Shown: piece by piece, positions 27,259 through 38,099 of the stretch
Numbering within the stretch: position 1 is the stretch's first letter
Layout: each line of letters opens with the position of its first letter
Origin: Clavibacter sp.
Lineage (GTDB): Bacteria > Actinomycetota > Actinomycetes > Nanopelagicales > Nanopelagicaceae
Assembly: GCA_003569145.1 (NCBI GenBank)
Contig: BGOH01000007.1
Location: 1-51,091, forward strand
Reading direction: 5' to 3'
DNA length: 51,091 bases
Notes under the pieces: generated by a model
What the model saw: the letters and a program-made list of their open reading frames with translations, nothing else
What the model was told of the DNA's origin: nothing
The model's database searches: none
Made by a program: the position numbers and the translations under genes

Positions 27259-27972
27259 ATGAGAAAAGTGAATCGAATTACCGCAGCTATTACCGCTTTA
27301 TTTGTCCTAGGAGCGCTCTGGGTCTATCCAGCTCAAGGAGCTGAATCAGATCGTCATATAACAGTATCGGGAGTCGGAACAGTGAGCGTTGTTCCCGATG
27401 CAGTGAGATTTTACTTCAGCGTCACCTCGCTTAGCGATAAGAGTGCAAGTGCGCTATCTAGCGCATCAAAAGCAGCTTCTGGCGTTAGGGCAGCGCTAAA
27501 GTCAGAGGATATTGCTTCCAAAGATATTAAGAGTTCAAACCTCTCGGTCTATCCAGAATATAACTACACCCAGGAAAAGGGCTCTGTAATTATTGGATAT
27601 CGAGCTACGCAGTCATTTACAGTAGTAATTCGAAAAGCTGAGAGCGCTGGAAAAGTAGTTGAATCAGTGGTTAACGCAGGTAATGAAAGTGTTGCTATTA
27701 ATGGCATCGCGCCATTTATCTCTAAAGGATCTGCAGCAATGCAGGAAGCTAGAGCTGCAGCCGTTGCTGATGCAAAATCTAAAGCCTCTTCCTATGCCAA
27801 GCTTCTTGGAACCTCATTGGGCAAAGTTATTTCACTACAAGAAAACTCTGCTCCTTCATATTCATTCCCAATGCTTGGAGTTGCTAAGGCAGAGGATGCC
27901 TCAACTCCTGTAATTGATCTTGGTGAAGAGGAAGTCTCTATCTCTATCACCGTGAAATGGGCTCTGAACTAA
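27259..27972 (+). CDS. Secreted SIMPL (DUF541) domain protein
   Basis: 237 residues with an N-terminal signal peptide or membrane anchor (MRKVNRITAAITALFVLGAL) and a SIMPL domain: ITVSGVGTVSVVPDAVRF at the start of the domain and the SKASSYAKLLGTSLGKVISLQE segment near the end. The ORF is open upstream to 27220, but ATG 27259 gives the signal peptide. Family members form oligomers in the cell envelope; function poorly defined. Confidence 0.87.
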   Translation: MRKVNRITAAITALFVLGALWVYPAQGAESDRHITVSGVGTVSVVPDAVRFYFSVTSLSDKSASALSSASKAASGVRAALKSEDIASKDIKSSNLSVYPEYNYTQEKGSVIIGYRATQSFTVVIRKAESAGKVVESVVNAGNESVAINGIAPFISKGSAAMQEARAAAVADAKSKASSYAKLLGTSLGKVISLQENSAPSYSFPMLGVAKAEDASTPVIDLGEEEVSISITVKWALN

Positions 27973-27981
27973 GAGCACTTG

Positions 27982-28063
27982 TGGTGGGTAGTGGATTTGA
28001 ACCACTGAAGGCTAAGCCGGCGGATTTACAGTCCGCTCCCATTGGCCACTCGGGCAACCCACC
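27982..28063 (-). tRNA. tRNA-Tyr (GTA)
   Basis: Acceptor arms GGTGGGT (28057-28063) and ACCCACC (27983-27989) pair fully and the discriminator is A. The anticodon loop CTGTAAA carries GTA (28027-28029). The long variable arm and T-arm GGTTCAAATCC are those of a class II tRNA, expected for bacterial tRNA-Tyr. The terminal CCA is not encoded. Confidence 0.95.
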
Positions 28064-28123
28064 ATTTAGCACTTGATTGCGCAAGGCTAGCAACTCACCC
28101 TCGCGCTCACAAATTACTAATTA

Positions 28124-29011
28124 TTACTTGATTGAGGCCTCATAAATGCTCTGAATTGTTGCATTCAGCATCGCATCAAAATCAGTATCGCTTTGTTGAG
28201 CGCTTAGCCCCTCAGCAAGGGCTCTTGAGAAAGAGGCAATAACGCCAGTATTTTCAGCAAGCATTTGATTAGCAACCTCTCTTGAATATCCACCAGAGAG
28301 AGCAACGACTCTTACAACGCGAGGGTGATCTACTAGCTCTTTATAGAGATTGGCTTTTGTTGGAAGAGAGAGCTTGAGCATGATGTTTTGATCGCCGTTT
28401 AGGCTATTTGCTTGCTCTATTAATTGCTTCTTTAGAATTTCTTCAGCTTCAGCCTTCTCTGCGCTCTTGATATTTACCTCAGGCTCAATGATTGGAACAA
28501 GACCACCTGCGATAATTTCTTTGCCAACCTCAAACTGCTGCTTAACAATTTCATCAATTCCTGATGGGTTTGCCATATTAATTACTGAGCGCATCTTGGT
28601 GCCAAAGACTCCATGCTTATTTGCAGCGGCAATTCTTGCGCCAAGTTCTGGAATTGGCTTCATTAACTGAACGCTATTTGCCTCATCTGCTAGTCCGTTA
28701 TCAACTTTAAGGAAAGGAACGACTTTCTTCTTATTCCATAAGAATTCAGCAGAGCCCATGCCATCAATAGTGCGCTCCATAGTCATTTCAAAAAGAATTG
28801 CGCCGATAACACGCTCGCCATTAAATACTGGTGACTTGATTAGGCGTGAGCGCATCTCATGCATGCGATCAAACATCTCAGCTTCATTTGAGTATGCAGA
28901 TTCAGTAACGCCATATAGCGCTAGGGTCTTTGGTGTGCTACCGCCTGATTGATCAAGGGCTGCAATAAAGCCTTTGCCAGATTTAACTTGGGCAAACATT
29001 TCGCTATTCAT
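28124..29011 (-). CDS. fda: Class I fructose-bisphosphate aldolase
   Basis: Schiff-base aldolase cleaving fructose-1,6-bisphosphate, 295 residues. N-terminal GFIAALDQSGGSTPKTLALYG, VVPFLKVDNGL, PIIEPEVNI, and the active-site lysine region MLKLSLPTK are characteristic of the bacterial class I (FBP aldolase, FDA) type. ATG 29011 is preceded by AAGGAG. The 147-base gap upstream to YajQ shows no further feature. Confidence 0.94.
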   Translation of the reverse strand: MNSEMFAQVKSGKGFIAALDQSGGSTPKTLALYGVTESAYSNEAEMFDRMHEMRSRLIKSPVFNGERVIGAILFEMTMERTIDGMGSAEFLWNKKKVVPFLKVDNGLADEANSVQLMKPIPELGARIAAANKHGVFGTKMRSVINMANPSGIDEIVKQQFEVGKEIIAGGLVPIIEPEVNIKSAEKAEAEEILKKQLIEQANSLNGDQNIMLKLSLPTKANLYKELVDHPRVVRVVALSGGYSREVANQMLAENTGVIASFSRALAEGLSAQQSDTDFDAMLNATIQSIYEASIK

Positions 29012-29164
29012 CGATACTCCTTAAGAGCTGTTTATTGGGCTAGAAATCTCCGATTGCCTCGCATACAACGCTGAATCCGAGAAGGCTCTAATTCTAATAG
29101 GTCAGCAAGGCTTCAAATAACCAGCGATTTCTCGCTCAAAATCCTCACGCGATACGGTATGACC

Positions 29165-29653
29165 ATGGCTGATAGCAGTTTTGATGTAGTTTCAAAAGTT
29201 GATCGGATGGAGCTAGATAACGCTCTAAACCAGGCTGCCCGTGAGGTTGCCACCCGATTTGATTTTAAAAACACCGGAGTAAAGATAGAGATGTCTGGTG
29301 AAAAGATCTTAGTTGAGGCAGAAACAGAAGAGCGGGTGAAAGCGGCCCTTGATGTCCTAAAAGAGAAGATGATTAAAAGGGCAGTATCGCTAAAGCATTT
29401 AGATATTGCAGAGCCAGCTCAGAGCGGCAAAGTATTTCGAATCTTCTGCGCGATACAAGAGGGAATCTCTCAAGAAAATGCTAAGAAGATCACAAAGCTA
29501 TTAAAAGATGAGGGACCTAAATCTGTAAGAGCACAGATTCAAGGAGAAGAACTTAGAGTTTCAAGTAAAAGCAGAGATGATTTGCAGAGCGCTATTGCTC
29601 TAATTAAGGGAGCTAAACTGGACTTTGCTGTTCAGTTCACTAACTATCGATGA
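29165..29653 (+). CDS. yajQ: YajQ family nucleotide-binding protein
   Basis: UPF0234/YajQ fold, about 162 residues. ATG 29165 gives the family N-terminus [20 protein letters not shown]; an ATG two codons upstream (29159) is also in frame. No ribosome site, so possibly leaderless. Family members bind nucleotides or cyclic di-GMP in some bacteria. Its stop overlaps the rarD start. Confidence 0.92.
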   Translation: MADSSFDVVSKVDRMELDNALNQAAREVATRFDFKNTGVKIEMSGEKILVEAETEERVKAALDVLKEKMIKRAVSLKHLDIAEPAQSGKVFRIFCAIQEGISQENAKKITKLLKDEGPKSVRAQIQGEELRVSSKSRDDLQSAIALIKGAKLDFAVQFTNYR

Positions 29654-30549
29654 CCAAATTTAATAAAGGTCTACTTTTTGGCATCTCTGCCTACATCATC
29701 TGGGGACTACTACCACTTTATTGGAAGCTAGTTGAAGAAGCTGGCGCCTATGAAATCTTGGCCCACCGTGGGATCTGGTCACTTCTAATCTGTATTTCAC
29801 TGCTTGCTTTAAGAAAACAATTGAGGAGCGCATATGTGATGGTCCGCAGCTCGCGCACCCTTTCTCTTTTGTTTTTAGCCTCAGGTTTATTGACAATTAA
29901 TTGGGGTGTTTACATCTGGTCAGTAACTGTGAATCGAGTAGTTGAAGCAGCGCTTGGCTATTACATAACTCCGCTAATTAACGTCACCTTCGGAGTTCTA
30001 CTGCTTCGCGAGAAATTAAGGCCAGCGCAATGGATTGCTGTTGCTCTGGCAGCAGTTGGAGTAGTGATTCTCACCCTTGGATATGGCTCACTTCCTTGGA
30101 TTGCGCTGGTTTTGGCGATCTCTTGGGGCAGTTATAGCTTGATTAAGAAGTCCTTAAATCTTGGAGCTCTTGAGACTTTATCTTTAGAAACACTCTTTGC
30201 TTTTCTACCTAACTTAGTTTTTCTACTCATTATCGAGAGTAATGGCAGCGCTGAATTTGGTTCAACTTGGACCATATCCTTACTGCTTTTTGGAGCAGGC
30301 GCGGCAACTGTTATTCCCCTGCTGTTATTTAATGGATCAACTACCAGATTGCCGCTAAGCACTGTTGGACTCTTGCAATATATAACTCCAACCATCATGT
30401 TTTTTATTGGTATCTTTATAAATAATGAAGATATCTCGATGACTAAAGTGATTGGATTTGCTTTTATCTGGCTGGCTCTTGCAGTACTAAGTAGAGACCT
30501 TTATCGATCAAGCCGTCCGCTCGATGACGGCATCGCAAAGGCCCTCTAG
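29650..30549 (+). CDS. rarD: EamA family transporter RarD
   Basis: 299 residues with ten membrane segments and two EamA repeats. RarD-specific sequence is present ([57 protein letters not shown]). DMT-superfamily permease of unknown substrate. Overlaps yajQ at its start, and the convergent polyprenyl synthase at its end by 42 bp once that frame is repaired. Confidence 0.92.
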   Translation: MTKFNKGLLFGISAYIIWGLLPLYWKLVEEAGAYEILAHRGIWSLLICISLLALRKQLRSAYVMVRSSRTLSLLFLASGLLTINWGVYIWSVTVNRVVEAALGYYITPLINVTFGVLLLREKLRPAQWIAVALAAVGVVILTLGYGSLPWIALVLAISWGSYSLIKKSLNLGALETLSLETLFAFLPNLVFLLIIESNGSAEFGSTWTISLLLFGAGAATVIPLLLFNGSTTRLPLSTVGLLQYITPTIMFFIGIFINNEDISMTKVIGFAFIWLALAVLSRDLYRSSRPLDDGIAKAL

Positions 30550-31493
30550 AGCGCTGCGAGCAGGTATTGCTGGAAGAGGTTCAAGAAGTTGTTTAGCTTC
30601 TCGCGATAAGTTGTGAAGATAGCTCTTTGCATCCTTAAGCGCCCTGTGCTGGCGAAGCTTGGTAAGCACTTCTGCGATTTTTCTTCAGGTATTGGGTTTT
30701 GTAGCATCTGCCTTAGTTCTTGATCTTCATCTAACGTAGAACTAATTATCTGCAGAGTTACCAGGGTTGGTATTCCCTCTTTTAGATCTGTCCCTGGAAC
30801 TTTACCTGATTGAGATGCATCACTGCTGATATCAATTACATCATCCGCTAATTGAAAAGCAATGCCAATTTTTTCTCCAAATTTAGTTAGCGTTTCAACA
30901 ATCTCTCGATCAGCTCCTGAGAGCATTGCTCCAAATCGAGCGCTGGTTGCAATAAGAGATCCGGTCTTATCTGAAACAACTTGAAGATAGTGTTTAAGTG
31001 CATCTTCTCCATTCTTTGCTCCCTGAGTCTCTTGAATCTGGCCAATAACAAGCCTTTCAAAGGTCTTTGCCTGCAAGCGGACCGCTTCTGGCCCAAGATC
31101 TGCCAGTAAATCTGAGGCTTTTGAGAAGAGATAATCTCCGGTAAGGATTGCAACAGTGTTGCTCCAACGACTATTGGCGCTACTTACTCCACGTCTTAAC
31201 TTAGCTTCATCCATTACATCGTCGTGATAAAGCGTTGCTACATGGGTGAGCTCACAGACAACTGCTGCTGCAATAACTTGATCGCTCTGACCCTTGCCAA
31301 AATGAGAGGCAAGAAGAGTAATTAGAGGGCGAAAGCGTTTTCCTCCAGCCTCGACTAAATGACGTGAGGTCTCAATTAGTAACGGATAATCACCTTGGAT
31401 ATGGCTACTTAACAGCGCTTCGACTTGATCAAGGCCAGTCAAAAGCTCTCTTTCAAGATCTTTATCAAGATTGGCAATTCCTAGGCTAGCCAT
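30508..31493 (-). CDS. Polyprenyl (menaquinone side chain) diphosphate synthase, one frame break
   Basis: Trans-isoprenyl diphosphate synthase that makes the polyprenyl tail attached by MenA. First aspartate motif DDVMD at residues 91-95 and second DDVID; GGKRFRP upstream. The frame breaks in the T5 run at 30678-30682; one extra base restores IAEVLTKLRQHRALKDAKSY and [12 protein letters not shown], ending at 30508, 328 residues. Its ATG is 2 bp after the nuoN stop, so it is the tail of the ubiE-nuo operon, a placement that fits menaquinone as the complex I acceptor. Confidence 0.9.
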
Positions 31494-31495
31494 AA

Positions 31496-33013
31496 TTAGC
31501 GTGTGAATGTTGCGAAGGTTGCAATGAAATCAAGAAATGGCGCAGGAAATATTCCTAGAGCTAGAGTTGCAATAGCTGCAATCCAGATTGTTAAGTTGGT
31601 ATAAAGCGATGGAATTGTCACAGTCACAGTATCTTCTTCTGGATCACTAAAGAAAATCATGACAATGACTCTTATATAGAAGAAGGCAGCAACAGCGCTC
31701 GATAAGACACCTGCAACTACTACTGCAATGTTTCCACTTTCATAGGCGGCAGTAAAGATTGTGAATTTGCCAATAAAGCCAGCGGTAAGTGGAATTCCAG
31801 CAAAGGAGAGAAGAAATAGCGAGAAGATTAAAGCAATAGCTGGAGAGCGTTTAGCAAGTCCCACCCAACGATTTAGATCTCCAACTTCGCCAGATGAATC
31901 TCTGACTAGAGTCACCAGAGCAAAAGCCCCGATGGTGGCAATTCCATAGCTAGCTAGATAGAAGAGTGATGCCTTTAGACCCTCTTGATTGAGAGCGATA
32001 ACTCCGGTGAGCAGAAAACCAGCGTGGGCTATTGAGGAATAGGCCAACATTCGCTTGATATCTCTCTGCGCAATAGCGATAACTGAGCCAACAACCATGG
32101 TCAGAATTGCAACTGCAGTAAAGATTGGCTTCCAGCTATAGACCGCCCCGCCAAGTGAGACGTAGAAAATTCGGAGCATCGCGCCAAATGCTGCAACCTT
32201 TGTGGCTGCTGCCATAAAGGCAGTAATTGGAGTAGGCGCTCCTTGATAAACATCAGGGGTCCAGGAATGAAATGGAGCCGCGCCAACTTTAAATAGCAGA
32301 CCTACGCTAAGTGAGACCATGCCAATAATTAGGAAGACATCATTTCCTGGACCACCTGAGACAGCGCTCCTAATTCCTGCAAGTGAAACATCACCAGCAA
32401 ATCCATAGAGAAATGCTGCGCCGAATAGGAAGAAGGCAGATGAATACGCCCCTAGTAAGAAGTATTTAAGTGCTGCCTCCTGAGACAAGAGTCTGCGTCT
32501 TCTGGAAAGTCCTGCCATTAAATAAAGTGGTAGCGAGAGAACTTCTAGAGCAACAAACAAAGTGATCAAATCATTGGCCGCTGGAAATAGCATCATGCCG
32601 CCAATTGCAAAGAGGGTTAGGGGATAGACCTCAGTTTGAATCTTTCCAGATTCAAGAGCTCTTGCTTCTTCATTTGAGCCTGGCACAGCAGAGGCCTGTG
32701 CAGCAAAAGCATCAATATCTGCAATCAGTAAAAATGCAAAAAGCGAAAGAACTAAAATTGTTCCTTGCATAAACAAGACTGGGCCATCAATGACTACGGA
32801 ATTAACAGCTGCCGTTGTCGTAGCGCTACCTCTAAGGCGCCAAACTTGAGAAAGGCTTAGGACTACAGCGCCTAGTGATATTGCCAGTTGAATCGGTGCG
32901 CGAACTTTTGCCGATAGGAATGCTTCAACAATGACTCCAATAATTGCTGCGCCAAAGATAATTAGCATTGGCGCTAAAGCGCCATATTCCAGAGCTGGTG
33001 ATTGAAAACCCAT
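31496..33013 (-). CDS. nuoN: NADH-quinone oxidoreductase subunit N
   Basis: Antiporter-like, proton-pumping membrane subunit, 505 residues, about 14 membrane helices. Contains the Mrp-family segments LFVALEVLSLPLYLMAG with its pumping glutamate and KVGAAPFHSWTPDVYQGAP with the key lysine. Overlaps the nuoM stop by one base. Confidence 0.96.
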   Translation of the reverse strand: MGFQSPALEYGALAPMLIIFGAAIIGVIVEAFLSAKVRAPIQLAISLGAVVLSLSQVWRLRGSATTTAAVNSVVIDGPVLFMQGTILVLSLFAFLLIADIDAFAAQASAVPGSNEEARALESGKIQTEVYPLTLFAIGGMMLFPAANDLITLFVALEVLSLPLYLMAGLSRRRRLLSQEAALKYFLLGAYSSAFFLFGAAFLYGFAGDVSLAGIRSAVSGGPGNDVFLIIGMVSLSVGLLFKVGAAPFHSWTPDVYQGAPTPITAFMAAATKVAAFGAMLRIFYVSLGGAVYSWKPIFTAVAILTMVVGSVIAIAQRDIKRMLAYSSIAHAGFLLTGVIALNQEGLKASLFYLASYGIATIGAFALVTLVRDSSGEVGDLNRWVGLAKRSPAIALIFSLFLLSFAGIPLTAGFIGKFTIFTAAYESGNIAVVVAGVLSSAVAAFFYIRVIVMIFFSDPEEDTVTVTIPSLYTNLTIWIAAIATLALGIFPAPFLDFIATFATFTR

Positions 33014-34523
33014 TATTTATCGCCTCCTACAAGGGGCTGCGGATCGCTATAGCCCGCCTTAGTAATTGTTACTTGGGCAGCAGGATTGATAATTTCAAGG
33101 GCTGGCTTAGGATAAAAGCCAAGAGCAACTATTAGCGCAATGACTGGCGCAATTGCAGCAATCTCGCGTCTATTAAGATCTGGCAGATTTTCATTTCCAG
33201 CAGTTGTTGGGCCATGAAGAGCTTTCTGCACAGGAATTAAAATGTAGAGGGCTGCCAGAATAATTCCAAAGGTTGCAATCACTGCAGCTACTGGATATCT
33301 AGTATAAGTACCAACCAGAACTAAGAATTCACTGACAAAGCTTGATAGGCCCGGTAGCGCTAGAGACGACAATCCTGCAATAAAGAAAGACCAGGCAAGA
33401 ATAGGAGTAACTCTCTGCAAGCCTCCGAAGTCAGCAATTGTCGAAGAGCCGCGACGAGAGATCATCCAACCAGCAGTTAAGAAGAGAGCGGCGGTTGAGA
33501 TTCCATGATTAAACATATAGAGCGTTGCTCCAGAATTTGATTGAGTCGTCATTGCAAAGATACCTAGAGTGATAAAACCAAAGTGAGAAATAGATGTGAA
33601 GGCAATGAGTGATTTAATATCCTTCTGACCAATTGCAAGAAATGCTCCATAGATTATTGAAATCACAGCTAGAGTAATTATTAAAGGCGTAAAAGTCCTA
33701 GAGGCATCTGGGAATAGCTCAACGCAGTAGCGAATCATTCCAAACGTTCCCACTTTATCCAGCACGCCAAGTAGGAGTACTGAAGTTCCAGGAGTTGCTG
33801 ACTTTGCTGCATCTGGAAGCCAGGTATGAAGTGGCCAGAGCGGTGCTTTAATGGCAAAGGCAATAAAGAATCCTAGGAATAAGAAGTTCTGAGTAGTTGC
33901 ATCTATCTCAAGAGTTGAAAGCGCAGTGATATCAAAAGTTCTACCTATTTGATTTCCAGAAATCACAAATATGCCAATAATTGAAGCAAGCATTAAAAGA
34001 CCGCCAAAGAGGCTATAAAGCAAGAACTTTACCGCTGCTGCTTGTCTTGCCCCGCTGCCATAACCACCAATGAGGAAGTAGACCGGGACGAGCATCGCTT
34101 CAAAGAAAACATAAAAGAGGAATAAGTCTGTTGCTGCAAAGACACCAATCATCATTGTTTCAAGAACGAGGATCAGAATATAGAAAGTCTTAACGCTAAA
34201 TCGACCACCCTCTGATTCATTCCATCCCGCTAGGATCACAATTGGTACTAATAAGACTGATAGCAAAATTAGAATTAGTGATATTCCATCGATTCCAAGT
34301 TGATAGCTGATTCCAAGGGATGGAATCCATGAATATCGCTCAACATATTGAAAGCCTGTTACGCCTCTATCAAATCCAATTGTCATGGTGATTCCAAGAG
34401 CTGCAACTAAAACAGATACAAGCAGAGCACTTTGTTTGACTAGCTTTGCATTAGTTGCAGGAAGCAGGGCGATAAACCAGCTCCAATTAGAGGTAGTAAT
34501 CCCATACTTGTTAAAAGGTTCAT
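33013..34523 (-). CDS. nuoM: NADH-quinone oxidoreductase subunit M, one frame break
   Basis: Antiporter-like proton-pumping subunit, 503 residues once repaired. The true ATG at 34523 overlaps the nuoL stop (ATGA) and reads MNLLTSMGLLPLIGAG; one T is missing at the AAA/TTT of 34474-34476, after which the frame continues FIALLPATNAKLVKQSALL and the rest of NuoM (FYVFFEAMLVPVYFLIGG, PLWPLHTWLPDAAKSATPG, ISHFGFITLG). The break in such an essential core subunit strongly suggests a sequencing indel. Confidence 0.94.
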
Positions 34524-36406
34524 AGCGTCACCACCAAAGCGGCAAATAGAGCAACGAGTGCACCTATAAGAATTAGTAGAGCGTAATTACGAACATATCC
34601 TGTTTGCAGTTTGCGCATTCCTCTAGCACTTCCTAGCGCGCTAGAGCCAACTGCTCGAACTGCTCCATCAATAACACTCTCATCGGTCTTAACTAATAGT
34701 TGAGTTAACTTCTGACCAGGGCGCATAAATAGGAACTCATTGGCATCATCTTGGAGAAGATCTCGTCGAGTTACGCGAGTAAAGATGCTTACCTGACTTG
34801 GCGCTCTCTCTGATAACTCTCCGCGATACTTAATAAAGGCAATAGAAACTCCGATTATCACGGCAACTACTGCAAGAGTTGTGACAACTATTGGGGGCAA
34901 AAACTCTGCATGTTCGTGATGATCCTTATCAACAACTGGCGCAAGCCACTTAACAATGGCCTTGCCGCTATAGAGAAGGTAGCCAGAGGCGACTGAACCA
35001 ACAGCCAAAACTGCCATAGGAGCCCACATCAAAAATGGTGATTCGTGAGGCTCGCTTCCCTCTGCCCAGCGCTTATTACCGAAGAAAGTCATGAGCATTA
35101 GGCGAGTCATATAAAAGGCCGTGATTACTGCCCCTAATAGAGCTGCAGAGCCGAAGAGAACGCCTTGTACGCCTCCTGCATTAAATGCAGTTTCAATTAT
35201 TTTATCTTTTGAATAAAACCCTGCAAATGGCGGAACGCCAATTATTGCTAGGTATCCAAGACCAAAAGTAATTGATGTAATTGGCATTAATTTAGCGAGT
35301 CCACCATAGCGTCGCATATTTACTTCATCATTCATGCCATGCATGACTGAGCCTGCACCTAAGAACATTCCAGCTTTAAAGAAACCATGAGTTAGAAGAT
35401 GCATGATTGCAAATGCATATCCAGCAGGACCAAAGCCTGAGGCCATAATCATGTAGCCAATTTGTGACATGGTTGAGGCAGCAAGTGCTTTCTTAATATC
35501 ATCTTTTGCCATACCAATAATTGCGCCAAAGAGTAAGGTGATAGTTCCAACTATTACTACTGCTAGTTGCGCAGTTGGTGCATTATCAAATACAAAGTTA
35601 GATCTAGTAATTAAATAAACTCCAGCCGTCACCATTGTTGCGGCATGGATTAAAGCTGAAACGGGGGTTGGACCAGCCATCGCATCTCCAAGCCAGGCTT
35701 GAAGTGGGAATTGTGCTGACTTGCCCGCTGCTGCCAGTAGCAACATCAGACCCATTGCAGTAAGAGCGGCTTCACTTGCTCCGCCAACTTTCTCTTCAAT
35801 TCCAATAAATGAAACAGCGCCAAAGTTTGCAAAAGCAATCATTACTGCAACAGATAATCCAAAGTCACCAACACGGTTGGCCACAAATGCTTTCTTGGCA
35901 GCAGTTGCATATTCAGGTTTCTGATTCCAGAAGCCAATAAGAAGGTAGGAGGCAAGGCCAACTCCCTCCCAGCCCACATAGAGATTCAGGTAAGAGTCCC
36001 CAAGAACTAGTAGGAGCATTGCTGCGATAAAGAAGTTCAAATACGCGAAAAAACGCCTTCTATCCCTGTCATGGGACATATAGGCAATGGAGTAAACGTG
36101 AATGAGAGTTCCAACTCCAGTAATGAGTAGAACGAAGGCTATGGATAACTGATCAAGCAGGAGCCCAGCATCAACATTAAATGTGCCAACTGAAATCCAA
36201 GTAAATAACTTCTGGGTCACAGCCCGTGATGCCTCTGGGCGATCTATCATTGCAAAGAATTCCATCGCGCCAACTACAAAAGTGCTAGCAGAAATCAATG
36301 TTGCAAATACATGCCCCCATTTATCAGCTTTTCGACCAAGAAGCATCAAAAGCGCTGAGCTAAAAAGCGGCAGAGCGATTAAATAAACTAAGTTCTCTGA
36401 AGTCAT
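34520..36406 (-). CDS. nuoL: NADH-quinone oxidoreductase subunit L
   Basis: Largest antiporter-like subunit, 628 residues with about 16 membrane helices and the C-terminal lateral helix region. Core motifs: LYVGWEGVGLASYLLIGFW, AGKSAQFPLQAWLGDAMAGPTPVSALIHAATMVTAG, HLLTHGFFKAGMFLGAGSV. Abuts the nuoK stop. Confidence 0.97.
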   Translation of the reverse strand: MTSENLVYLIALPLFSSALLMLLGRKADKWGHVFATLISASTFVVGAMEFFAMIDRPEASRAVTQKLFTWISVGTFNVDAGLLLDQLSIAFVLLITGVGTLIHVYSIAYMSHDRDRRRFFAYLNFFIAAMLLLVLGDSYLNLYVGWEGVGLASYLLIGFWNQKPEYATAAKKAFVANRVGDFGLSVAVMIAFANFGAVSFIGIEEKVGGASEAALTAMGLMLLLAAAGKSAQFPLQAWLGDAMAGPTPVSALIHAATMVTAGVYLITRSNFVFDNAPTAQLAVVIVGTITLLFGAIIGMAKDDIKKALAASTMSQIGYMIMASGFGPAGYAFAIMHLLTHGFFKAGMFLGAGSVMHGMNDEVNMRRYGGLAKLMPITSITFGLGYLAIIGVPPFAGFYSKDKIIETAFNAGGVQGVLFGSAALLGAVITAFYMTRLMLMTFFGNKRWAEGSEPHESPFLMWAPMAVLAVGSVASGYLLYSGKAIVKWLAPVVDKDHHEHAEFLPPIVVTTLAVVAVIIGVSIAFIKYRGELSERAPSQVSIFTRVTRRDLLQDDANEFLFMRPGQKLTQLLVKTDESVIDGAVRAVGSSALGSARGMRKLQTGYVRNYALLILIGALVALFAALVVTL

Positions 36407-36706
36407 TTATCGACTCAACAAACTTGCATCATCAACTGATGCAGATCGACGAGAGCGGAAGATAGTGACAATAATTGCAAGACCAACTACAACTTCACAT
36501 GCCGCGACAACCATGGTGAAAAAGGCCATAACTTGACCTTCTAGATTTCCATTAATTTTAGCGAAAGTTACAAAAGCTAGATTGGCAGCATTGAGCATAA
36601 GTTCAATGCACATGAAAACAACAATTGCGTTCTTTCGAACAATTACTCCAACAGCTCCTATTGAAAATAGGATTGCTGAGAGATAGAGATAATTTGTTGG
36701 ATTCAT
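36407..36706 (-). CDS. nuoK: NADH-quinone oxidoreductase subunit K
   Basis: 99 residues, three membrane helices, with the two conserved membrane glutamates ([15 protein letters not shown] and [13 protein letters not shown]) of the proton path. One-base overlap with nuoJ. Confidence 0.97.
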   Translation of the reverse strand: MNPTNYLYLSAILFSIGAVGVIVRKNAIVVFMCIELMLNAANLAFVTFAKINGNLEGQVMAFFTMVVAACEVVVGLAIIVTIFRSRRSASVDDASLLSR

Positions 36707-37470
36707 TACTTGTTGCCCTCATCATCAATCTTTGGCAATCCCTCTAATTGATAGCTCTTAGATTCAGCTACATCACCTCTGCGATGAAGCACTTCTGCGA
36801 TTGAAAGATCAGATGGTTTTCCATCCGGCAATAAGGCTGGAAGATCTAGTGCGTTATTTCTGGCATAAACACCAGAGCCTGGAAGACCTGCTGCTGTTGC
36901 AATCGACTTTCCACGAAAGCGCGCTATAGATCTTGCTCGCTGAGAAGTTCTTGCGACATCACTCTTTTCAGAGTGGGCAAGAACCATGGCGCCAAGAGCT
37001 GCGGTGATGAGAAGCGCTGAAATGACCTCAAAAGCCCAGACATAATCGCTAAATAGGTATTGAGCCAAGCCCTCGACATTTCCACCGCTATTGGCTTCAT
37101 CTAAGCCAACGCTCGGCCTTCCAAGCTCTGCGCGAGCGATGAAAGTAATGAGTGTTAGCGAAAAGGCTAGAGCTGTAAAGATTGCGACAGAGCGAATCCC
37201 TTTGATCTTTTCAACTAATGAATCTGATGAATCCACTCCAACTAACATCAAGATAAAAAGGAAGAGCATCATTACTGCTCCGGTATAGACCACAATTTGA
37301 ACAATTCCAAGAAATGGTGCTTCGAGAGCAATATAGAAAATCGCTAAGGTAATCATCACCCAAGCAAGCAGAATTGCCGAGTGAACAGCTTTTTTCATAA
37401 ATAACATAGCAACCGATGCCAAAACGGCAAGAGGAGCTAGTACCCAGAATAAAGCTGATTCACCGCTCAT
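36706..37470 (-). CDS. nuoJ: NADH-quinone oxidoreductase subunit J
   Basis: 254 residues: five membrane helices ([26 protein letters not shown] is the conserved helix 3) and a hydrophilic C-terminal extension of about 85 residues, as in actinobacterial NuoJ. Confidence 0.95.
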   Translation of the reverse strand: MSGESALFWVLAPLAVLASVAMLFMKKAVHSAILLAWVMITLAIFYIALEAPFLGIVQIVVYTGAVMMLFLFILMLVGVDSSDSLVEKIKGIRSVAIFTALAFSLTLITFIARAELGRPSVGLDEANSGGNVEGLAQYLFSDYVWAFEVISALLITAALGAMVLAHSEKSDVARTSQRARSIARFRGKSIATAAGLPGSGVYARNNALDLPALLPDGKPSDLSIAEVLHRRGDVAESKSYQLEGLPKIDDEGNK

Positions 37471-38099
37471 TACTTCTCTCCACCTGCCTTTATATCTTGC
37501 GATGGGTGCGACTCTTTAATTTCATTTCGATAATAATTGTGATGATCAGACTCTGGATACATTGGATGTGGTGGCATCAACATTCCAGCGCGAAGTGGAG
37601 CAAGTAAATCTTCTTTTTCCCAGATTAATTTCTGACGTGTGTCATCAGCAATTTCGTATTCATTTGTCATTGTCAGCGCTCTTGTTGGACAAGCCTCTAT
37701 ACATAGACCACAGAAAATACAACGCAGATAATTAATCTGATAAACCTTGGCATGTCGCTCACCAGGGGAGATCTGATTCCCTTCGGTGTTATTTTCTCCT
37801 TCAACATAGATTGCATCTGCAGGACAAGCCCAAGCGCAGAGCTCACAGCCAATGCACTTTTCAAGACCATCTTCATAGCGATTTAGTTGATGGCGACCAT
37901 GAAAACGTGGCGCAACTTCCGGTTTAACTTCAGGGTATTCAATGGTGTTGGGTTTCTTAAACATCGTGCTGAAGGTGACCCAGAAGCCTTTTAACTGGGT
38001 GAAAAAGCCTGCTGCTTCAGTTCCAGTAACGGGAACTGATTGATCGGCAGCCTTTTGAATGGCCCCTGAAGGCTTGGGTTCTAAGTGAAATTCACTCAT
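37470..38099 (-). CDS. nuoI: NADH-quinone oxidoreductase subunit I
   Basis: Ferredoxin-like subunit, 209 residues, holding clusters N6a and N6b: cysteines 82/85/88/92 ([12 protein letters not shown]) and 127/130/133/137 ([12 protein letters not shown]). The N-terminal 50 residues are a low-conservation extension common in actinobacteria. Confidence 0.97.
   Translation of the reverse strand: MSEFHLEPKPSGAIQKAADQSVPVTGTEAAGFFTQLKGFWVTFSTMFKKPNTIEYPEVKPEVAPRFHGRHQLNRYEDGLEKCIGCELCAWACPADAIYVEGENNTEGNQISPGERHAKVYQINYLRCIFCGLCIEACPTRALTMTNEYEIADDTRQKLIWEKEDLLAPLRAGMLMPPHPMYPESDHHNYYRNEIKESHPSQDIKAGGEK

Noticed and set aside
27982-28063. Reading the class II tRNA as tRNA-Ser or tRNA-Leu because of its long variable arm
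   Set aside because: The anticodon loop CTGTAAA gives GTA, which is tyrosine; bacterial tRNA-Tyr is also class II.
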